A DNA stretch of 54,483 nucleotides from Burkholderiales bacterium (GCA_023383795.1 JAHDYJ010000018.1:1-54483); one strand, 5' to 3'; shown: positions 25,303-34,539, numbered from the stretch's first letter. Numbers and translations: made by a program. Notes: generated by a model not told the origin, from the letters alone.

Positions 25303-25369
25303 TAGAATCACGGATGTGAGCACGAGCGAAATCAGTCTAGACGGCGCCTTCGGGGCGCCGTCCGCTTTT
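25303..25369 (+). promoter_or_regulatory. dcd leader: -10 box and terminator-like hairpin
   Basis: TAGAAT (25303-25308) is a good -10 box. It is followed by a perfect nine-base-pair hairpin GACGGCGCC/GGCGCCGTC (25340-25362, loop TTCGG) and CGCTTTTCC, only 14 bases before the dcd GTG. It could be the terminator of apbC, or part of the dcd leader acting as an attenuator; a very short RNA from 25315 to 25369 is also possible. Confidence 0.5.
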
Positions 25370-25383
25370 CCGGGGAGGGCAGC

Positions 25384-25953
25384 GTGACCATCAAATCCGA
25401 CCGGTGGATCCGCCGGATGGCGGCCGAGCACCGGATGATCGAGCCGTTCGAGCCCGGGCAGGTCAAGGAGGTCGCCGGCCGCAAGGTGGTGTCCTACGGC
25501 ACCTCGAGCTACGGCTACGACATCCGCTGCTCCGAGGAATTCAAGATCTTCACCAACATCAACTCGACCATCGTCGACCCGAAGAATTTCGACGAGAAGT
25601 CGTTCGTCGACTTCCGCGGCGAAGTGTGCATCATCCCGCCGAACTCCTTCGCGCTCGCGCGCACGGTCGAGTACTTCCGCATCCCGCGCAACGTGCTCAC
25701 GGTGTGCCTCGGCAAGTCGACCTACGCGCGCTGCGGCATCATCGTCAACGTCACGCCGTTCGAGCCGGAGTGGGAGGGCTACGTGACGCTCGAGTTCTCG
25801 AACACCACGCCGCTGCCCGCGAAGGTCTACGCCAACGAGGGCGTCGCGCAGGTCGTCTTCTTCGAGTCCGACGAGGTGTGCGAGACTTCGTACAAGGACC
25901 GCGGCGGGAAATATCAGGGTCAACAGGGCGTGACGCTGCCGCGGGTGGCGTGA
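25384..25953 (+). CDS. dcd: dCTP deaminase
   Basis: 189 residues, the family's usual length. Deaminates dCTP to dUTP, feeding dTTP synthesis (thyA and folA are also in this window). Conserved segments: [33 protein letters not shown] (catalytic Ser/Arg region), [20 protein letters not shown] (catalytic Glu) and [11 protein letters not shown] at the nucleotide-binding C-terminus. GTG start at 25384, preceded by GGGGAGG. Confidence 0.98.
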   Translation: MTIKSDRWIRRMAAEHRMIEPFEPGQVKEVAGRKVVSYGTSSYGYDIRCSEEFKIFTNINSTIVDPKNFDEKSFVDFRGEVCIIPPNSFALARTVEYFRIPRNVLTVCLGKSTYARCGIIVNVTPFEPEWEGYVTLEFSNTTPLPAKVYANEGVAQVVFFESDEVCETSYKDRGGKYQGQQGVTLPRVA

Positions 25954-25958
25954 GATCG

Positions 25959-26056
25959 GCCGCAGAGGCACAGAGCGCACGGAGGAAGGAAGATCTATCC
26001 GGTTTTCTGTGTCCTCTGTGTCCTCTGTGTCCTCTGTGTCTCTGTGCCTCTGCGGC
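25959..26056. repeat. long inverted repeat with internal 9-base tandem array
   Basis: Perfect 17-base arms GCCGCAGAGGCACAGAG (25959-25975) and its reverse complement (26040-26056) enclose four copies (the last missing one base) of TCTGTGTCC (26006-26040). The unit fills the whole gap between the convergent dcd and EamA genes, starting 5 bases after one stop and ending 4 bases before the other. Similar CAGAGGCACAGAG-type intergenic repeats are known in several proteobacteria; it may act as a two-way transcription terminator. Confidence 0.8.
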
Positions 26057-26059
26057 AGA

Positions 26060-26923
26060 TCAACGCTCCTCCGCGCGCAGCGCCACGTACGTCGCGACCA
26101 GCACGGCCGCGCAGCCGGCGATCATCGTCGCGGTGATGCGCTCGCCGAGGAAGAGCGCGCCCCACAGCAGGCCGAACACCGGGATCAGGAAGGTCACGGT
26201 CAGCGCGCGCACCGGCCCGACGCGCACGATCAGGCGGAAGTACGCGAGGTAGGCGGCGGCGGTGCAGAGGAGCGCGAGCGCGGCTACGCTCGCGAGCGCC
26301 TCGGGCGGCGGCAGCGCCGCGGGCAGCGCGAACGCGGTCGGCGGCGCCAGCACCGCCGCCGCGCCGATCTGGCTGCCGAGCGCGAGCGCGAGCGGCGTCA
26401 TGCCGGTTCCGCTCCGCCTGGCGTAGTGGCCGGCGAAGCCGTAGCACGCCGCGGCGGCGAGCGAGGCGAGCGCCGCGGCGAGCGTCCACGGGGTCACGTC
26501 GAGCGGCCCGAGGCCGACCAGCAGCGCGACGCCGGCGATGCCGAGCGCCATGCCGGCGAGCTTGCCCGGACCGATGCGCTCGGCGCCGAGCGCGGCGCCG
26601 ATCAGCGCGCCGAAGAGCGGGCTGGTTGCGTTCATGACTGCCATGTACGCGGCGCCGATGTGCAGCGCCGCGAACGAGAACAGCGCGAACGGGATTCCGG
26701 AGTTGAACGCGCCGATCACCAGGTGTGCGCGCCAGTCGGCGAGCCGCGGCAGCGGGCGGCCGAGCGCGACGGCGTAGGCGGCGAGCGCGATGCCGGCGAG
26801 GGCGACGCGCGCCTCGGCGAGCGGGAGCGCGCCGAAGCTCGGCGCCGCGACGCGCATGAAGAGGAACGACCCGCCCCAGATCGCGGCGAGCACGACGAGC
26901 AGCAGCGTGTCGCGGGCGTGCAT
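26060..26923 (-). CDS. EamA/DMT-family transporter
   Basis: 287 residues, ten predicted transmembrane helices in two EamA repeats: LLLVVLAAIWGGSFLFMR at the N-terminus (typical WGGSFLFMR) and LTVTFLIPVFGLLWGALFLG in the second repeat. Drug/metabolite transporter superfamily, inner membrane; substrate not predictable (amino acids, metabolites or drugs in relatives). ATG 26923 starts at the first helix. Stands alone with convergent dcd. Confidence 0.92.
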   Translation of the reverse strand: MHARDTLLLVVLAAIWGGSFLFMRVAAPSFGALPLAEARVALAGIALAAYAVALGRPLPRLADWRAHLVIGAFNSGIPFALFSFAALHIGAAYMAVMNATSPLFGALIGAALGAERIGPGKLAGMALGIAGVALLVGLGPLDVTPWTLAAALASLAAAACYGFAGHYARRSGTGMTPLALALGSQIGAAAVLAPPTAFALPAALPPPEALASVAALALLCTAAAYLAYFRLIVRVGPVRALTVTFLIPVFGLLWGALFLGERITATMIAGCAAVLVATYVALRAEER

Positions 26924-27050
26924 GGCGGTCGGCGGAGCGGGATGGGCGCGAGCGCGGGGTGACGGAAGAGCCGCGAGAATACGCCCGCGGGCGGTCTCGC
27001 CGCAGCCCGAATCCTGCGCGCGGGCCAGGCGCGGGGCGCCGCGGCGGCCG

Positions 27051-27551
27051 CTAGGCGGTCGCGAGGTCCGCGACCATGCGCTGCTCGCGCATCGGCTTGC
27101 CCCACTCGGTGCCCTCGTGCTCCTCGACGAGGCGGAAGCCGTGCCGCTCGTAGAGCCGGCGCGCCGCATCCAGCCCGGCGAAGGTCCACAGGTAGACGCG
27201 GGTGTGGCCGGCCCGCCGGCAGAACTGCATCGCTTCCTGCATCAGCGCCTTGCCGACGCCGCGGCCGCGTGCCGCTTCGCCCACGATGAACCAGCGCAGG
27301 CGCGCGCCTTCCTCGCGCCAGTCGCCGCCGTCGATCGTGACGGAGCCGACCGGCTCGCGGCCGCGCCGCGCGAGCCAGAAGCCGTCGACGGCCGGATTCA
27401 TGCGGCCGAAGAACTCGCCGAGTCCGGCCGCCACCTTGGCCTCGAACGCCGCGTCGAAGCCCCAGTGCTCGGCGTAGTAGTGCGCGTGCAGCTCGACCAC
27501 GCGGCCGATCGCGCCGGGTGCGTAGCCGGTGATCGTGATCTCGTCGTTCAT
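27051..27551 (-). CDS. GNAT-family N-acetyltransferase
   Basis: 166 residues with the GNAT fold: acetyl-CoA pyrophosphate loop RGRGVGKALMQEAM (motif A, preceded by LRWFIVGEAA), and a C-terminal motif B region FAGLDAARRLYERHGF. Related to acetyltransferases found in MarR-GNAT fusions, but no MarR domain is present here. Start ATG 27551 is chosen because the upstream open frame has no family resemblance. Substrate unknown. Confidence 0.9.
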   Translation of the reverse strand: MNDEITITGYAPGAIGRVVELHAHYYAEHWGFDAAFEAKVAAGLGEFFGRMNPAVDGFWLARRGREPVGSVTIDGGDWREEGARLRWFIVGEAARGRGVGKALMQEAMQFCRRAGHTRVYLWTFAGLDAARRLYERHGFRLVEEHEGTEWGKPMREQRMVADLATA

Positions 27552-27685
27552 GCCGCTCCTCGCCGCCTCGCGCCCAGCGCGCGCCGGCGCTATGCTGCCA
27601 CAGCGCACGGCGCCGCTCCAGGGTCCGCGGTCGCCCCGCCGCTCGCCTCGAACTGTGCCAAACTCCGGCGCGGAGGAGAACGACG

Positions 27686-28141
27686 ATGACGAGCTTCACC
27701 GCACCCGACCCCGCGTTCGAGGCGCGCGTGCGCGCGAGCTTCGAACGCCAGGGCATCATGCGCCTGATCGGCGCGCGCATGACGCGGGTCGAGCCGGGAC
27801 GGGTCGAGATCGAGCTGCCCTATCGGGCCGACCTCACGCAGCAGCACGGCTATTTCCACGCCGGCGTCACCAGCACCATCGCCGACTCGGCGGGCGGCTA
27901 CGCGGGCTACACGCTGTTCCCGGCCGCGAGCTCGGTGCTCACCGTCGAGTACAAGATGAACCTCGTCGCGCCCGCCGATGGCGAGAAGCTCGTCGCGATC
28001 GGGCAGGTGAAGAAGTCAGGACGGTCGCTGACGGTGTGCGAGCTCGAGGTGCGCGCGGTGAAGGGCGGCGCCGCCAGGCCCTGCGCCTACGGGCTGCAGA
28101 CGCTGATGTGCATGATGGGGCGGGCCGACGCGCCCGCGTGA
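27686..28141 (+). CDS. PaaI-type hotdog thioesterase
   Basis: 151 residues, single hotdog domain: QHGYFHAGVTSTIADSAGGY (active-site region with HAG and Asp) and LTVEYKMNLVAPADGEKLVA. Hydrolyses acyl-CoA esters; relatives act on phenylacetyl-CoA intermediates or medium-chain acyl-CoA. Start ATG 27686 follows GGAGGAG. Cytosolic, monocistronic, divergent from the GNAT gene. Confidence 0.9.
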   Translation: MTSFTAPDPAFEARVRASFERQGIMRLIGARMTRVEPGRVEIELPYRADLTQQHGYFHAGVTSTIADSAGGYAGYTLFPAASSVLTVEYKMNLVAPADGEKLVAIGQVKKSGRSLTVCELEVRAVKGGAARPCAYGLQTLMCMMGRADAPA

Positions 28142-28210
28142 CCTTCCGCGCCGCGGGCGCCCGCCTCGTTCCGCATTCCCGCGAAGCGGGCGAGGGCTCG
28201 CGGGCGCGGA

Positions 28211-28711
28211 TCAGGCCCGCTCGTACACCACGAACGCGAACGGATGCGGAAACTCGGGACCGGCGGCGTGCGGCTCGCGCGAGATCTCGCGCCACGCGCC
28301 GGGCGCCAGCGCCGGAAACCATGCGTCGCCCGGAAAGTCGGCGTCGATCTCGGTGAGCTGCAGCCGGTCGGCCACCGGCAGCGACGCGCGGTAGATCTCG
28401 CCGCCGCCGATGACGAACGCCTCGCCGGCGTCGCCGGCCGCGGCGAGCGCGGCGTCGAACGATGCGACGACCCGGCATCCGGTCGCGACGTAGCCCGGAT
28501 CGCGCGTGACGACGATGTTCAGCCGGCCCGGCAGCGGACCGCCCAGCGCGGCGCGGATCGACTCGAAGGTCTTGCGACCCATGATGACCGGGTGCCCGAG
28601 CGTGAGCGCCTTGAAGCGGCGCAGGTCGGCGGGCAGCCGCCAGGGCAGCGCGTTCCCGCGGCCGATCACGCGGTTGCGCGCCAGGGCGGCGACCAGCGTC
28701 ACGCGCGCCAT
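28211..28711 (-). CDS. folA: dihydrofolate reductase
   Basis: 166 residues. NADPH-dependent reduction of dihydrofolate to tetrahydrofolate, needed to recycle the folate oxidised by ThyA. Motifs: VIGRGNALPWRLPADLRRFK (Met20-loop region with catalytic acidic Asp), GHPVIMGRKTFESI (NADPH), and FVIGGGEIYRASLPVADRLQ. In many betaproteobacteria thyA and folA are adjacent; here thyA lies 5 kb away on the same strand. Confidence 0.97.
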   Translation of the reverse strand: MARVTLVAALARNRVIGRGNALPWRLPADLRRFKALTLGHPVIMGRKTFESIRAALGGPLPGRLNIVVTRDPGYVATGCRVVASFDAALAAAGDAGEAFVIGGGEIYRASLPVADRLQLTEIDADFPGDAWFPALAPGAWREISREPHAAGPEFPHPFAFVVYERA

Positions 28712-28826
28712 GGCGCAGGCCGTGCCGCCGCCCCGCGGCCGCCGTCCCGGCCGCCGCCCGCGCGTCCGGACGTGCTCCCCTGTATCATGACTGCGGCATC
28801 AGCGAGCGCCGGACCGGCGCCTGTAA

Positions 28827-30278
28827 GTGCGGCTAGAGCTTTCACATCGATATTATCCGCGGTCCCTCCTGCGGCTGCTCGCGCTCGGCTTCGCGGTGGT
28901 CGCCGCGCCGCTGGTGCTGGCGCTCGCCAACGCGACCGTGTCGGTGCAGCGCATCGCCGACCAGAGCGAGAGCATCGTCGGACAGGCGGCGCAGGCCGCG
29001 CGCAGCTCGCGGCTGCTGATGGAGCAGGTGCTCTCGATGGAGCGCGTGGTGCGCCAGTACGTGATCCTGGACGACCCGGGACTGCTCGAGGACTACGCGA
29101 AGATCCGGGTGAACTTCAAGCGCACGACCAGCGAGCTCTCGCTCCTGCCGCTCGACGATGCGCAGCTCGCCGAGCTCAACCGCGCGATCGACCGCGAGCA
29201 GGAACTGTACGAGACGCTCGGCCACCGGCCCGAGTCGAACGCCGACCGCGTCCGGCTCGTCGAGGACTACGTCGGTCTCTCGGGGCTGGCGGGCGCGGTC
29301 CTGAACGAGTCGAACCAGCTCATCGACCGCGAGATCAATCACGTGCGCGCGTCGGCCGCGGAGGCGCAGCGCGCGCTGTTCCTGCAGCTGTTCGCGTCGA
29401 TCCCGCTCGGCCTCGGCATCGCCGCCGCGGTCGCTTTCCTGATCGCGCGGCCGATCGGCCAGCTCGACCGCGCGATCCGGCAGCTCGGGGCCGCCGAGTT
29501 CACGGCCGGGATCCGGGTGCAGGGGCCGGCCGACCTGCAGTACCTCGGCGAGCGGCTCGAGTGGCTGCGCCGCCGGCTCGGCGCGCTGGAGGAGCAGAAG
29601 GCGCGCTTCATGCGCCACGTGTCGCACGAGCTCAAGACCCCGCTCACGGCGCTGCGCGAGGGCGCGGCGCTGCTCGTCGACGGCGCCGCGGGCGCGCTCA
29701 CGCCCCAGCAGCGCGAGATCGCGGAGATCCTGCAGACGAACGGCGCGCAGCTGCAGCGCCTGATCGAGGACCTGCTCGAGTACCAGCGCGCCGTCGCGAC
29801 CGGCGGCCGGCTCGTGCGCCGGCCGGTCGACGTGGCCGATGTGGCGCGCGAGGTGGCCGGCGCGCACAAGCTGACCGCGTCGGCGCGGGCGATCGCCCTG
29901 GAGCTCGACGCGCCGCCGACTTCGGCGCTCGCCGACCGTGACAAGCTGCGCACCGTGCTCGACAATCTGCTCTCGAACGCGGTCAAGTTCTCGCCGGACG
30001 GCGGCACGGTGCGCATCGCGGTGGCGCGCGCCGGCCCGGCCGTCGCGATCGACGTGACCGACCAGGGCCCCGGCATTGCGGCGGCCGATCGGGAGAAGGT
30101 GTTCGACTGGTTCTTTCACGGCGGCCGGGCGCCGGGGGCGCGGGTACAATCGAGCGGGCTCGGGCTCGCGATCGCACAGGAGCTCGTGCGGGCGCACGAC
30201 GGCACGCTCGAGCTCGTCTCCGGCGAGGGCGGCGCGCATTTTCGCGTGATGCTCGCGGCCGCGGAGGCGGGGGCATGA
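28827..30278 (+). CDS. glrK: sensor histidine kinase GlrK/QseE
   Basis: 483 residues. N-terminal TM helix (about 15-33), a periplasmic helical region of about 150 residues (IADQSESIVGQAAQAARSSR), a second TM (about 190-210, LFASIPLGLGIAAAVAFL), HAMP, HisKA with phospho-accepting His267 (VSHELKTPLTAL), and HATPase_c (DQGPGIA, SSGLGLAIAQEL). Starts with GTG. Together with the overlapping lipoprotein gene and the NtrC-type regulator it reproduces the glrK-qseG-glrR (qseEGF) operon, which in enterobacteria controls the sRNA GlmY and envelope functions. Confidence 0.9.
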   Translation: MRLELSHRYYPRSLLRLLALGFAVVAAPLVLALANATVSVQRIADQSESIVGQAAQAARSSRLLMEQVLSMERVVRQYVILDDPGLLEDYAKIRVNFKRTTSELSLLPLDDAQLAELNRAIDREQELYETLGHRPESNADRVRLVEDYVGLSGLAGAVLNESNQLIDREINHVRASAAEAQRALFLQLFASIPLGLGIAAAVAFLIARPIGQLDRAIRQLGAAEFTAGIRVQGPADLQYLGERLEWLRRRLGALEEQKARFMRHVSHELKTPLTALREGAALLVDGAAGALTPQQREIAEILQTNGAQLQRLIEDLLEYQRAVATGGRLVRRPVDVADVAREVAGAHKLTASARAIALELDAPPTSALADRDKLRTVLDNLLSNAVKFSPDGGTVRIAVARAGPAVAIDVTDQGPGIAAADREKVFDWFFHGGRAPGARVQSSGLGLAIAQELVRAHDGTLELVSGEGGAHFRVMLAAAEAGA

Positions 30279-30838
30279 CGCGCGCCGGCCGGCCGCGGCG
30301 CGGCCCGCTGCTCGCGGCGGCGATCGTGCTCGGCGCGTGCGGCCACCTGCCCGGCCCGGAGGAGGCGGCAGAGCCCGCGCCGCCGCCGGTGAGCGAGATC
30401 GTGGTCGTGCCGCCGCGGGTGACCGAGGTCATCGTCGTGCCCGAGGACGCCCGGCAGATCACGGCGCTGATGGACTATTACGCGCGAGTCGCCGGCATGG
30501 CGCCGGAGGACCAGCGCCGGGAATACGGCAGCGCGAGCCAGGCGTTCAATCGCGAGCGCAGCGCGTTCAACCGGGTACGGCTCGCGATGCTCGCGGCGAT
30601 GCCGGGCACCGCGTTCCAGGACGAGGCGCGCGCGCTCGACCTGCTGGAGCCGTTCGCGGCCGGCGACGGCGGTGCCGGACGCGTGGGGCAATTGGGCGCG
30701 ATACTGCACGCGCAGGTCAGCGAGCGGGCCAAGGCGCGCGGCCGCGCCGACCAGTTCAAGGAGCAGCTCGACGCGCTGCGCGCGGTCGAGCGGGCGATCA
30801 TCGACCGCGGCCAGGGGCCGCCGGCGAAACGACAGTGA
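30275..30838 (+). CDS. qseG: QseG-like outer-membrane lipoprotein
   Basis: 187 residues with lipobox LGAC (around Cys24), a Pro-rich linker, then a helical domain DARQITALMDYYARVAGMAP and QEARALDLLEP-like segment. Its ATG overlaps the glrK stop (ATGA), and it lies 20 bases before glrR. Position, size and lipoprotein nature fit QseG, which interacts with the periplasmic part of GlrK/QseE in E. coli. Sequence conservation in this family is low, so the name rests mainly on context. Confidence 0.78.
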   Translation: MTRAGRPRRGPLLAAAIVLGACGHLPGPEEAAEPAPPPVSEIVVVPPRVTEVIVVPEDARQITALMDYYARVAGMAPEDQRREYGSASQAFNRERSAFNRVRLAMLAAMPGTAFQDEARALDLLEPFAAGDGGAGRVGQLGAILHAQVSERAKARGRADQFKEQLDALRAVERAIIDRGQGPPAKRQ

Positions 30839-30858
30839 CACGACAAGAGGATACGGAC

Positions 30859-32250
<1,392 letters not shown>

Positions 32251-32422
32251 GGCGACGCACCGTCGCCCGCTCCCGACGCGAAGCGGCGGCCGGCGGCGCC
32301 GCGCCCGGCGGCTTGAACGAGGGCGCATCGCCCACATCGTTGATTGCGCGCCACAACCGGACCGCAGGCATGCCGGTTGCTCGTGGCGGCGCATCGCCTG
32401 GTTGACGCGGAGTACCCGAACG

Positions 32423-32713
32423 ATGTCTTTGCGCTTTCCGCTTCCCGGCGGCGCTCCGGTCGCCGCCCTGATCGTCGCCCTGACCGCCGGCTGCGCCGCG
32501 ACCGACTCCGGCCGCCCGGGCGCGTCCGATCCGGGGACCGTGACGAGCGCGATCAACCTGTCCGGCTTTCCGCCGGAGTTCCGGCGCGGCTTCAGCGACG
32601 GCTGCGCGGCCGCGCGGGCCGGGCAGCCGGGCGCCCGCCCGCCGGCCGACGGCCAGTACGCCGTCGGCTGGAACGACGGGTTCGATTACTGCAAGCCCCG
32701 CGACGCGAAATAG
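32423..32713 (+). CDS. small lipoprotein of unknown function
   Basis: 96 residues. Signal with lipobox LTAGC (near Cys27 of this start), then a short domain with FPPEFRRGFSDGCAAAR and YAVGWNDGFDYCK; two mature cysteines could form a disulfide in the periplasm. The repeated GF.DG..(A/Y)C pattern suggests two small similar units. It follows glrR by 172 bases and precedes the GlrR-type palindrome. No named family recognised. Confidence 0.72.
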   Translation: MSLRFPLPGGAPVAALIVALTAGCAATDSGRPGASDPGTVTSAINLSGFPPEFRRGFSDGCAAARAGQPGARPPADGQYAVGWNDGFDYCKPRDAK

Positions 32714-32798
32714 ATCACATCGGCGCCCGCCCCGCGGGCGGCGCGAACCGACGCGGCCGCGCTTCGCCGGCCCGATCCGACTCCGCATGGAGCTGCGT

Positions 32799-32816
32799 TG
32801 TCGTGCGGCGGCGACA
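32799..32816. promoter_or_regulatory. GlrR-type enhancer TGTC-N10-GACA
   Basis: TGTCGTGCGGCGGCGACA; with flanks TTGTCG...CGACAA it is a six-base inverted repeat. It is the exact form of the GlrR (QseF) binding site reported upstream of enterobacterial glmY, lies downstream of glrR, and its centre is about 155 bases before the start predicted for the sigma-54 promoter at 32937. Confidence 0.65.
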
Positions 32817-32936
32817 ATGCAACTGATTGAGCCGCTTTGACGGCGCGTGCAAGCGGCGCCCCGTGCGTCGGGAGCGCACGACGGCATCGCCGCCGACCAG
32901 GCACGCAAGTCGTTGACGCGGCGGCGAATCGGATGC

Positions 32937-32952
32937 TGGCATGGCCGTTGCA
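32937..32952 (+). promoter_or_regulatory. candidate sigma-54 promoter
   Basis: TGGCATGGCCGTTGCA: GG at 32938-32939 and GC at 32950-32951 with ten bases between, matching TGGCACG-N4-TTGCA except for one T. The predicted transcription start is near 32963, i.e. at the ATG of the next gene (32964), so the transcript would be leaderless or the true start lies elsewhere. Confidence 0.6.
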
Positions 32953-32963
32953 AGGATCCCGGC

Positions 32964-33401
32964 ATGGAAATCGAGCACTACATTCCGGACGACGCCGACG
33001 CAACGACTGGCGCGCGCCACGGCGTCCGTGGCCCGGCGCCAGCCGCGGCGCACAAGCGGCGCGTCGCGCTCGTCGCCGCAGTCGCGCTGGTGTTCTGCGG
33101 CGCGATGGCGGCGGGCGCGCTCGCCCTGCGATCCACGGGCGCCGCGAGGCCGGACGACGGCAACGCCCTGCCGGCGCAGGCCGAGCGGGTGGCGCCGCGG
33201 CCGATCGGCAGCGGTTGCGCGACGTGCGGCACCGTCGAGCTCGTGCGCGCGACCGCGAGCAGAGGCACGCCGGGGACGCACCGGATCACGATCCGCATGG
33301 ACGACGGCTCGTACCGCACGATCTCGCAGCCGCGCGCGCCGGGGATCGGCCCCGGCGAGAAGGTCCGGATCGTCGACGGTGTGGTGGTCCCGGGCGGCTG
33401 A
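32964..33401 (+). CDS. single-TM protein with SlyB-like C-terminal domain
   Basis: 145 residues from ATG 32964 (AAGGA eight bases upstream). Cytosolic N-terminus, one TM helix (about residues 34-55, RVALVAAVALVFCGAMAAGA), then a periplasmic part that resembles the two ends of SlyB/glycine-zipper lipoproteins: CATCGTVELVRA and ITIRMDDGSYRTI...GEKVRIVDGVVV. The glycine-zipper helices normally between these blocks are missing and the lipobox is replaced by a TM anchor. Its position behind a GlrR-type enhancer and sigma-54-like promoter suggests it belongs to the envelope response controlled by GlrKR (inference). Confidence 0.7.
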   Translation: MEIEHYIPDDADATTGARHGVRGPAPAAAHKRRVALVAAVALVFCGAMAAGALALRSTGAARPDDGNALPAQAERVAPRPIGSGCATCGTVELVRATASRGTPGTHRITIRMDDGSYRTISQPRAPGIGPGEKVRIVDGVVVPGG

Positions 33402-33466
33402 GCGCGCACGCATCTCCTCGAGCGAGAGCTTCTCCGAGCGAGATCTTCCCCAAGCTCTCCGCGTTA

Positions 33467-33500
33467 GGGCCCGTCAGCCTCCCTGCGGGCCTTTTTTTTT
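33467..33500 (+). terminator. rho-independent terminator
   Basis: Stem GGCCCG (33468-33473) / CGGGCC (33486-33491) with a 12-base loop, followed by nine T (33492-33500). It ends the transcript of the SlyB-like gene and separates it from the small-RNA locus. Confidence 0.85.
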
Positions 33501-33538
33501 GCTCGCGCCCTGCCGGCCGCCGCGTGGACCGGTAGTAG

Positions 33539-33611
33539 TTCACACTGCCGGCGCCATTTCACAGAGTTTCACATCCGAGGTGTTCAACCGCGGCGCGGGC
33601 TGACCTACACT
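33539..33611 (+). promoter_or_regulatory. candidate promoter of small RNA with TTCACA repeats
   Basis: TTCAAC (33583-33588), 17 bases, TACACT (33606-33611) is a plausible sigma-70 promoter. Three direct TTCACA copies lie upstream (33539, 33558, 33568); the last two are ten bases, one helical turn, apart and could bind an activator. Confidence 0.5.
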
Positions 33612-33617
33612 TCGGCT

Positions 33618-33722
33618 GCCTCTCGCGGCGCGCGAGCGCCACGGGAGGATGCGTAAGCGGGGAGAGCGGGCGCAAAGCCCCTCTTTTGCGACGGCGGGAG
33701 GCGATCCTCCCGCCGTTTTTTC
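33618..33722 (+). ncRNA. candidate small RNA, about 105 nt
   Basis: There is no convincing reading frame between 33402 and 33723. A promoter-like element ends at 33611 and a strong terminator ends at 33722. The RNA between could fold into a 5' stem CTCGCG/CGCGAG (about 33631-33645), a middle hairpin around GGGCGCAAAGCCC, and the terminator stem. It contains GGGAGGATG, resembling a ribosome-binding site. It does not match a known RNA family that I recognise; the middle motif only superficially resembles the GCAAAGCC of the c-di-GMP-I riboswitch. Alternative: the long leader of an undetected short gene. Confidence 0.45.
33691..33722 (+). terminator. strong rho-independent terminator
   Basis: Eleven-base-pair perfect stem ACGGCGGGAGG/CCTCCCGCCGT with loop CGAT (33702-33705) and a T-run ending at 33721. 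Oriented to end plus-strand transcription just before the convergent thyA. Confidence 0.9.
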
Positions 33723-33723
33723 T

Positions 33724-34539
33724 CTACACCGCGATCGGCGCCCTGATCGCCGGATGCGGGTCGTAGCCTTCCAGCGTGAAATCCTCGTACCGGAAGGCGA
33801 AGATGTCGCGCACCGCCGGGTCGAGCCGCATGCGCGGCAGCGGCCGCGGCGCGCGGCCGAGCTGCTCGCGCGCCTGCTCGAAGTGGTTCAGGTACAGGTG
33901 GGCGTCGCCTAGGGTGTGCACGAAGTCGCCCGGCCGCAGGCCGCAGACCTGGGCGACCATCAGCGTGAGCAGACTGTAGGAGGCGATGTTGAACGGCACG
34001 CCGAGGAAGATGTCGGCGCTTCTCTGATAGAGCTGGCAGGAGAGCTCGCCGTCCGCGACGTAGAACTGGAACAGGGCGTGGCAGGGCGGCAGCTTCATCT
34101 TCGGGACGTCGGCCGGGTTCCACGCGGTCACGATGTGCCGCCGCGAATCGGGATTGGTCCGCAGCGACGCGACCACCTGCGCGATCTGGTCGATCGTGCC
34201 GCCGCCGGGCGCCGGCCAGCTGCGCCACTGGTGGCCGTAGACCGGGCCGAGCTCGCCGCGCGCGTCGGCCCACTCGTCCCAGATCGTCACGCCGCGCTCC
34301 TGGAGCCAGCGGACGTTCGTGTCGCCGCGCAGGAACCAGAGCAGCTCGTAGACGATCGATTTCAGGTGCAGCTTCTTCGTGGTGAGCAGCGCAAAGCGGC
34401 TGCGCAGGTCGAAGCGCATCTGCCACCCGAACACCGAGCGCGTCCCGGTGCCGGTGCGATCGGTCTTCGCGGCGCCGTGCTCGAGCACGTGCCGCATCAG
34501 GTCGAGGTACTGGCGGTCGACCGGGTTGTCGGTGTCCAT
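33724..34539 (-). CDS. thyA: thymidylate synthase
   Basis: 271 residues (family about 264). Methylates dUMP to dTMP using methylenetetrahydrofolate. Motifs: [19 protein letters not shown] (phosphate-binding Arg), [32 protein letters not shown] (catalytic Cys), [20 protein letters not shown] and [12 protein letters not shown] 34539 is 8 bases after the stop of the kinase-fusion gene, so they are probably co-transcribed. Confidence 0.98.
   Translation of the reverse strand: MDTDNPVDRQYLDLMRHVLEHGAAKTDRTGTGTRSVFGWQMRFDLRSRFALLTTKKLHLKSIVYELLWFLRGDTNVRWLQERGVTIWDEWADARGELGPVYGHQWRSWPAPGGGTIDQIAQVVASLRTNPDSRRHIVTAWNPADVPKMKLPPCHALFQFYVADGELSCQLYQRSADIFLGVPFNIASYSLLTLMVAQVCGLRPGDFVHTLGDAHLYLNHFEQAREQLGRAPRPLPRMRLDPAVRDIFAFRYEDFTLEGYDPHPAIRAPIAV

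Noticed and set aside
32251..32422. Possible repeat or decayed gene between glrR and the small lipoprotein, vaguely similar to 32820-32960
   Set aside because: Only scattered short matches were seen between the two stretches; no clear repeat boundaries or frame.
33618..33722. c-di-GMP-I (GEMM) riboswitch
   Set aside because: A GCGCAAAGCCCC stretch is reminiscent, but the tetraloop-receptor partner and the conserved second hairpin are missing, and no gene follows on that strand.
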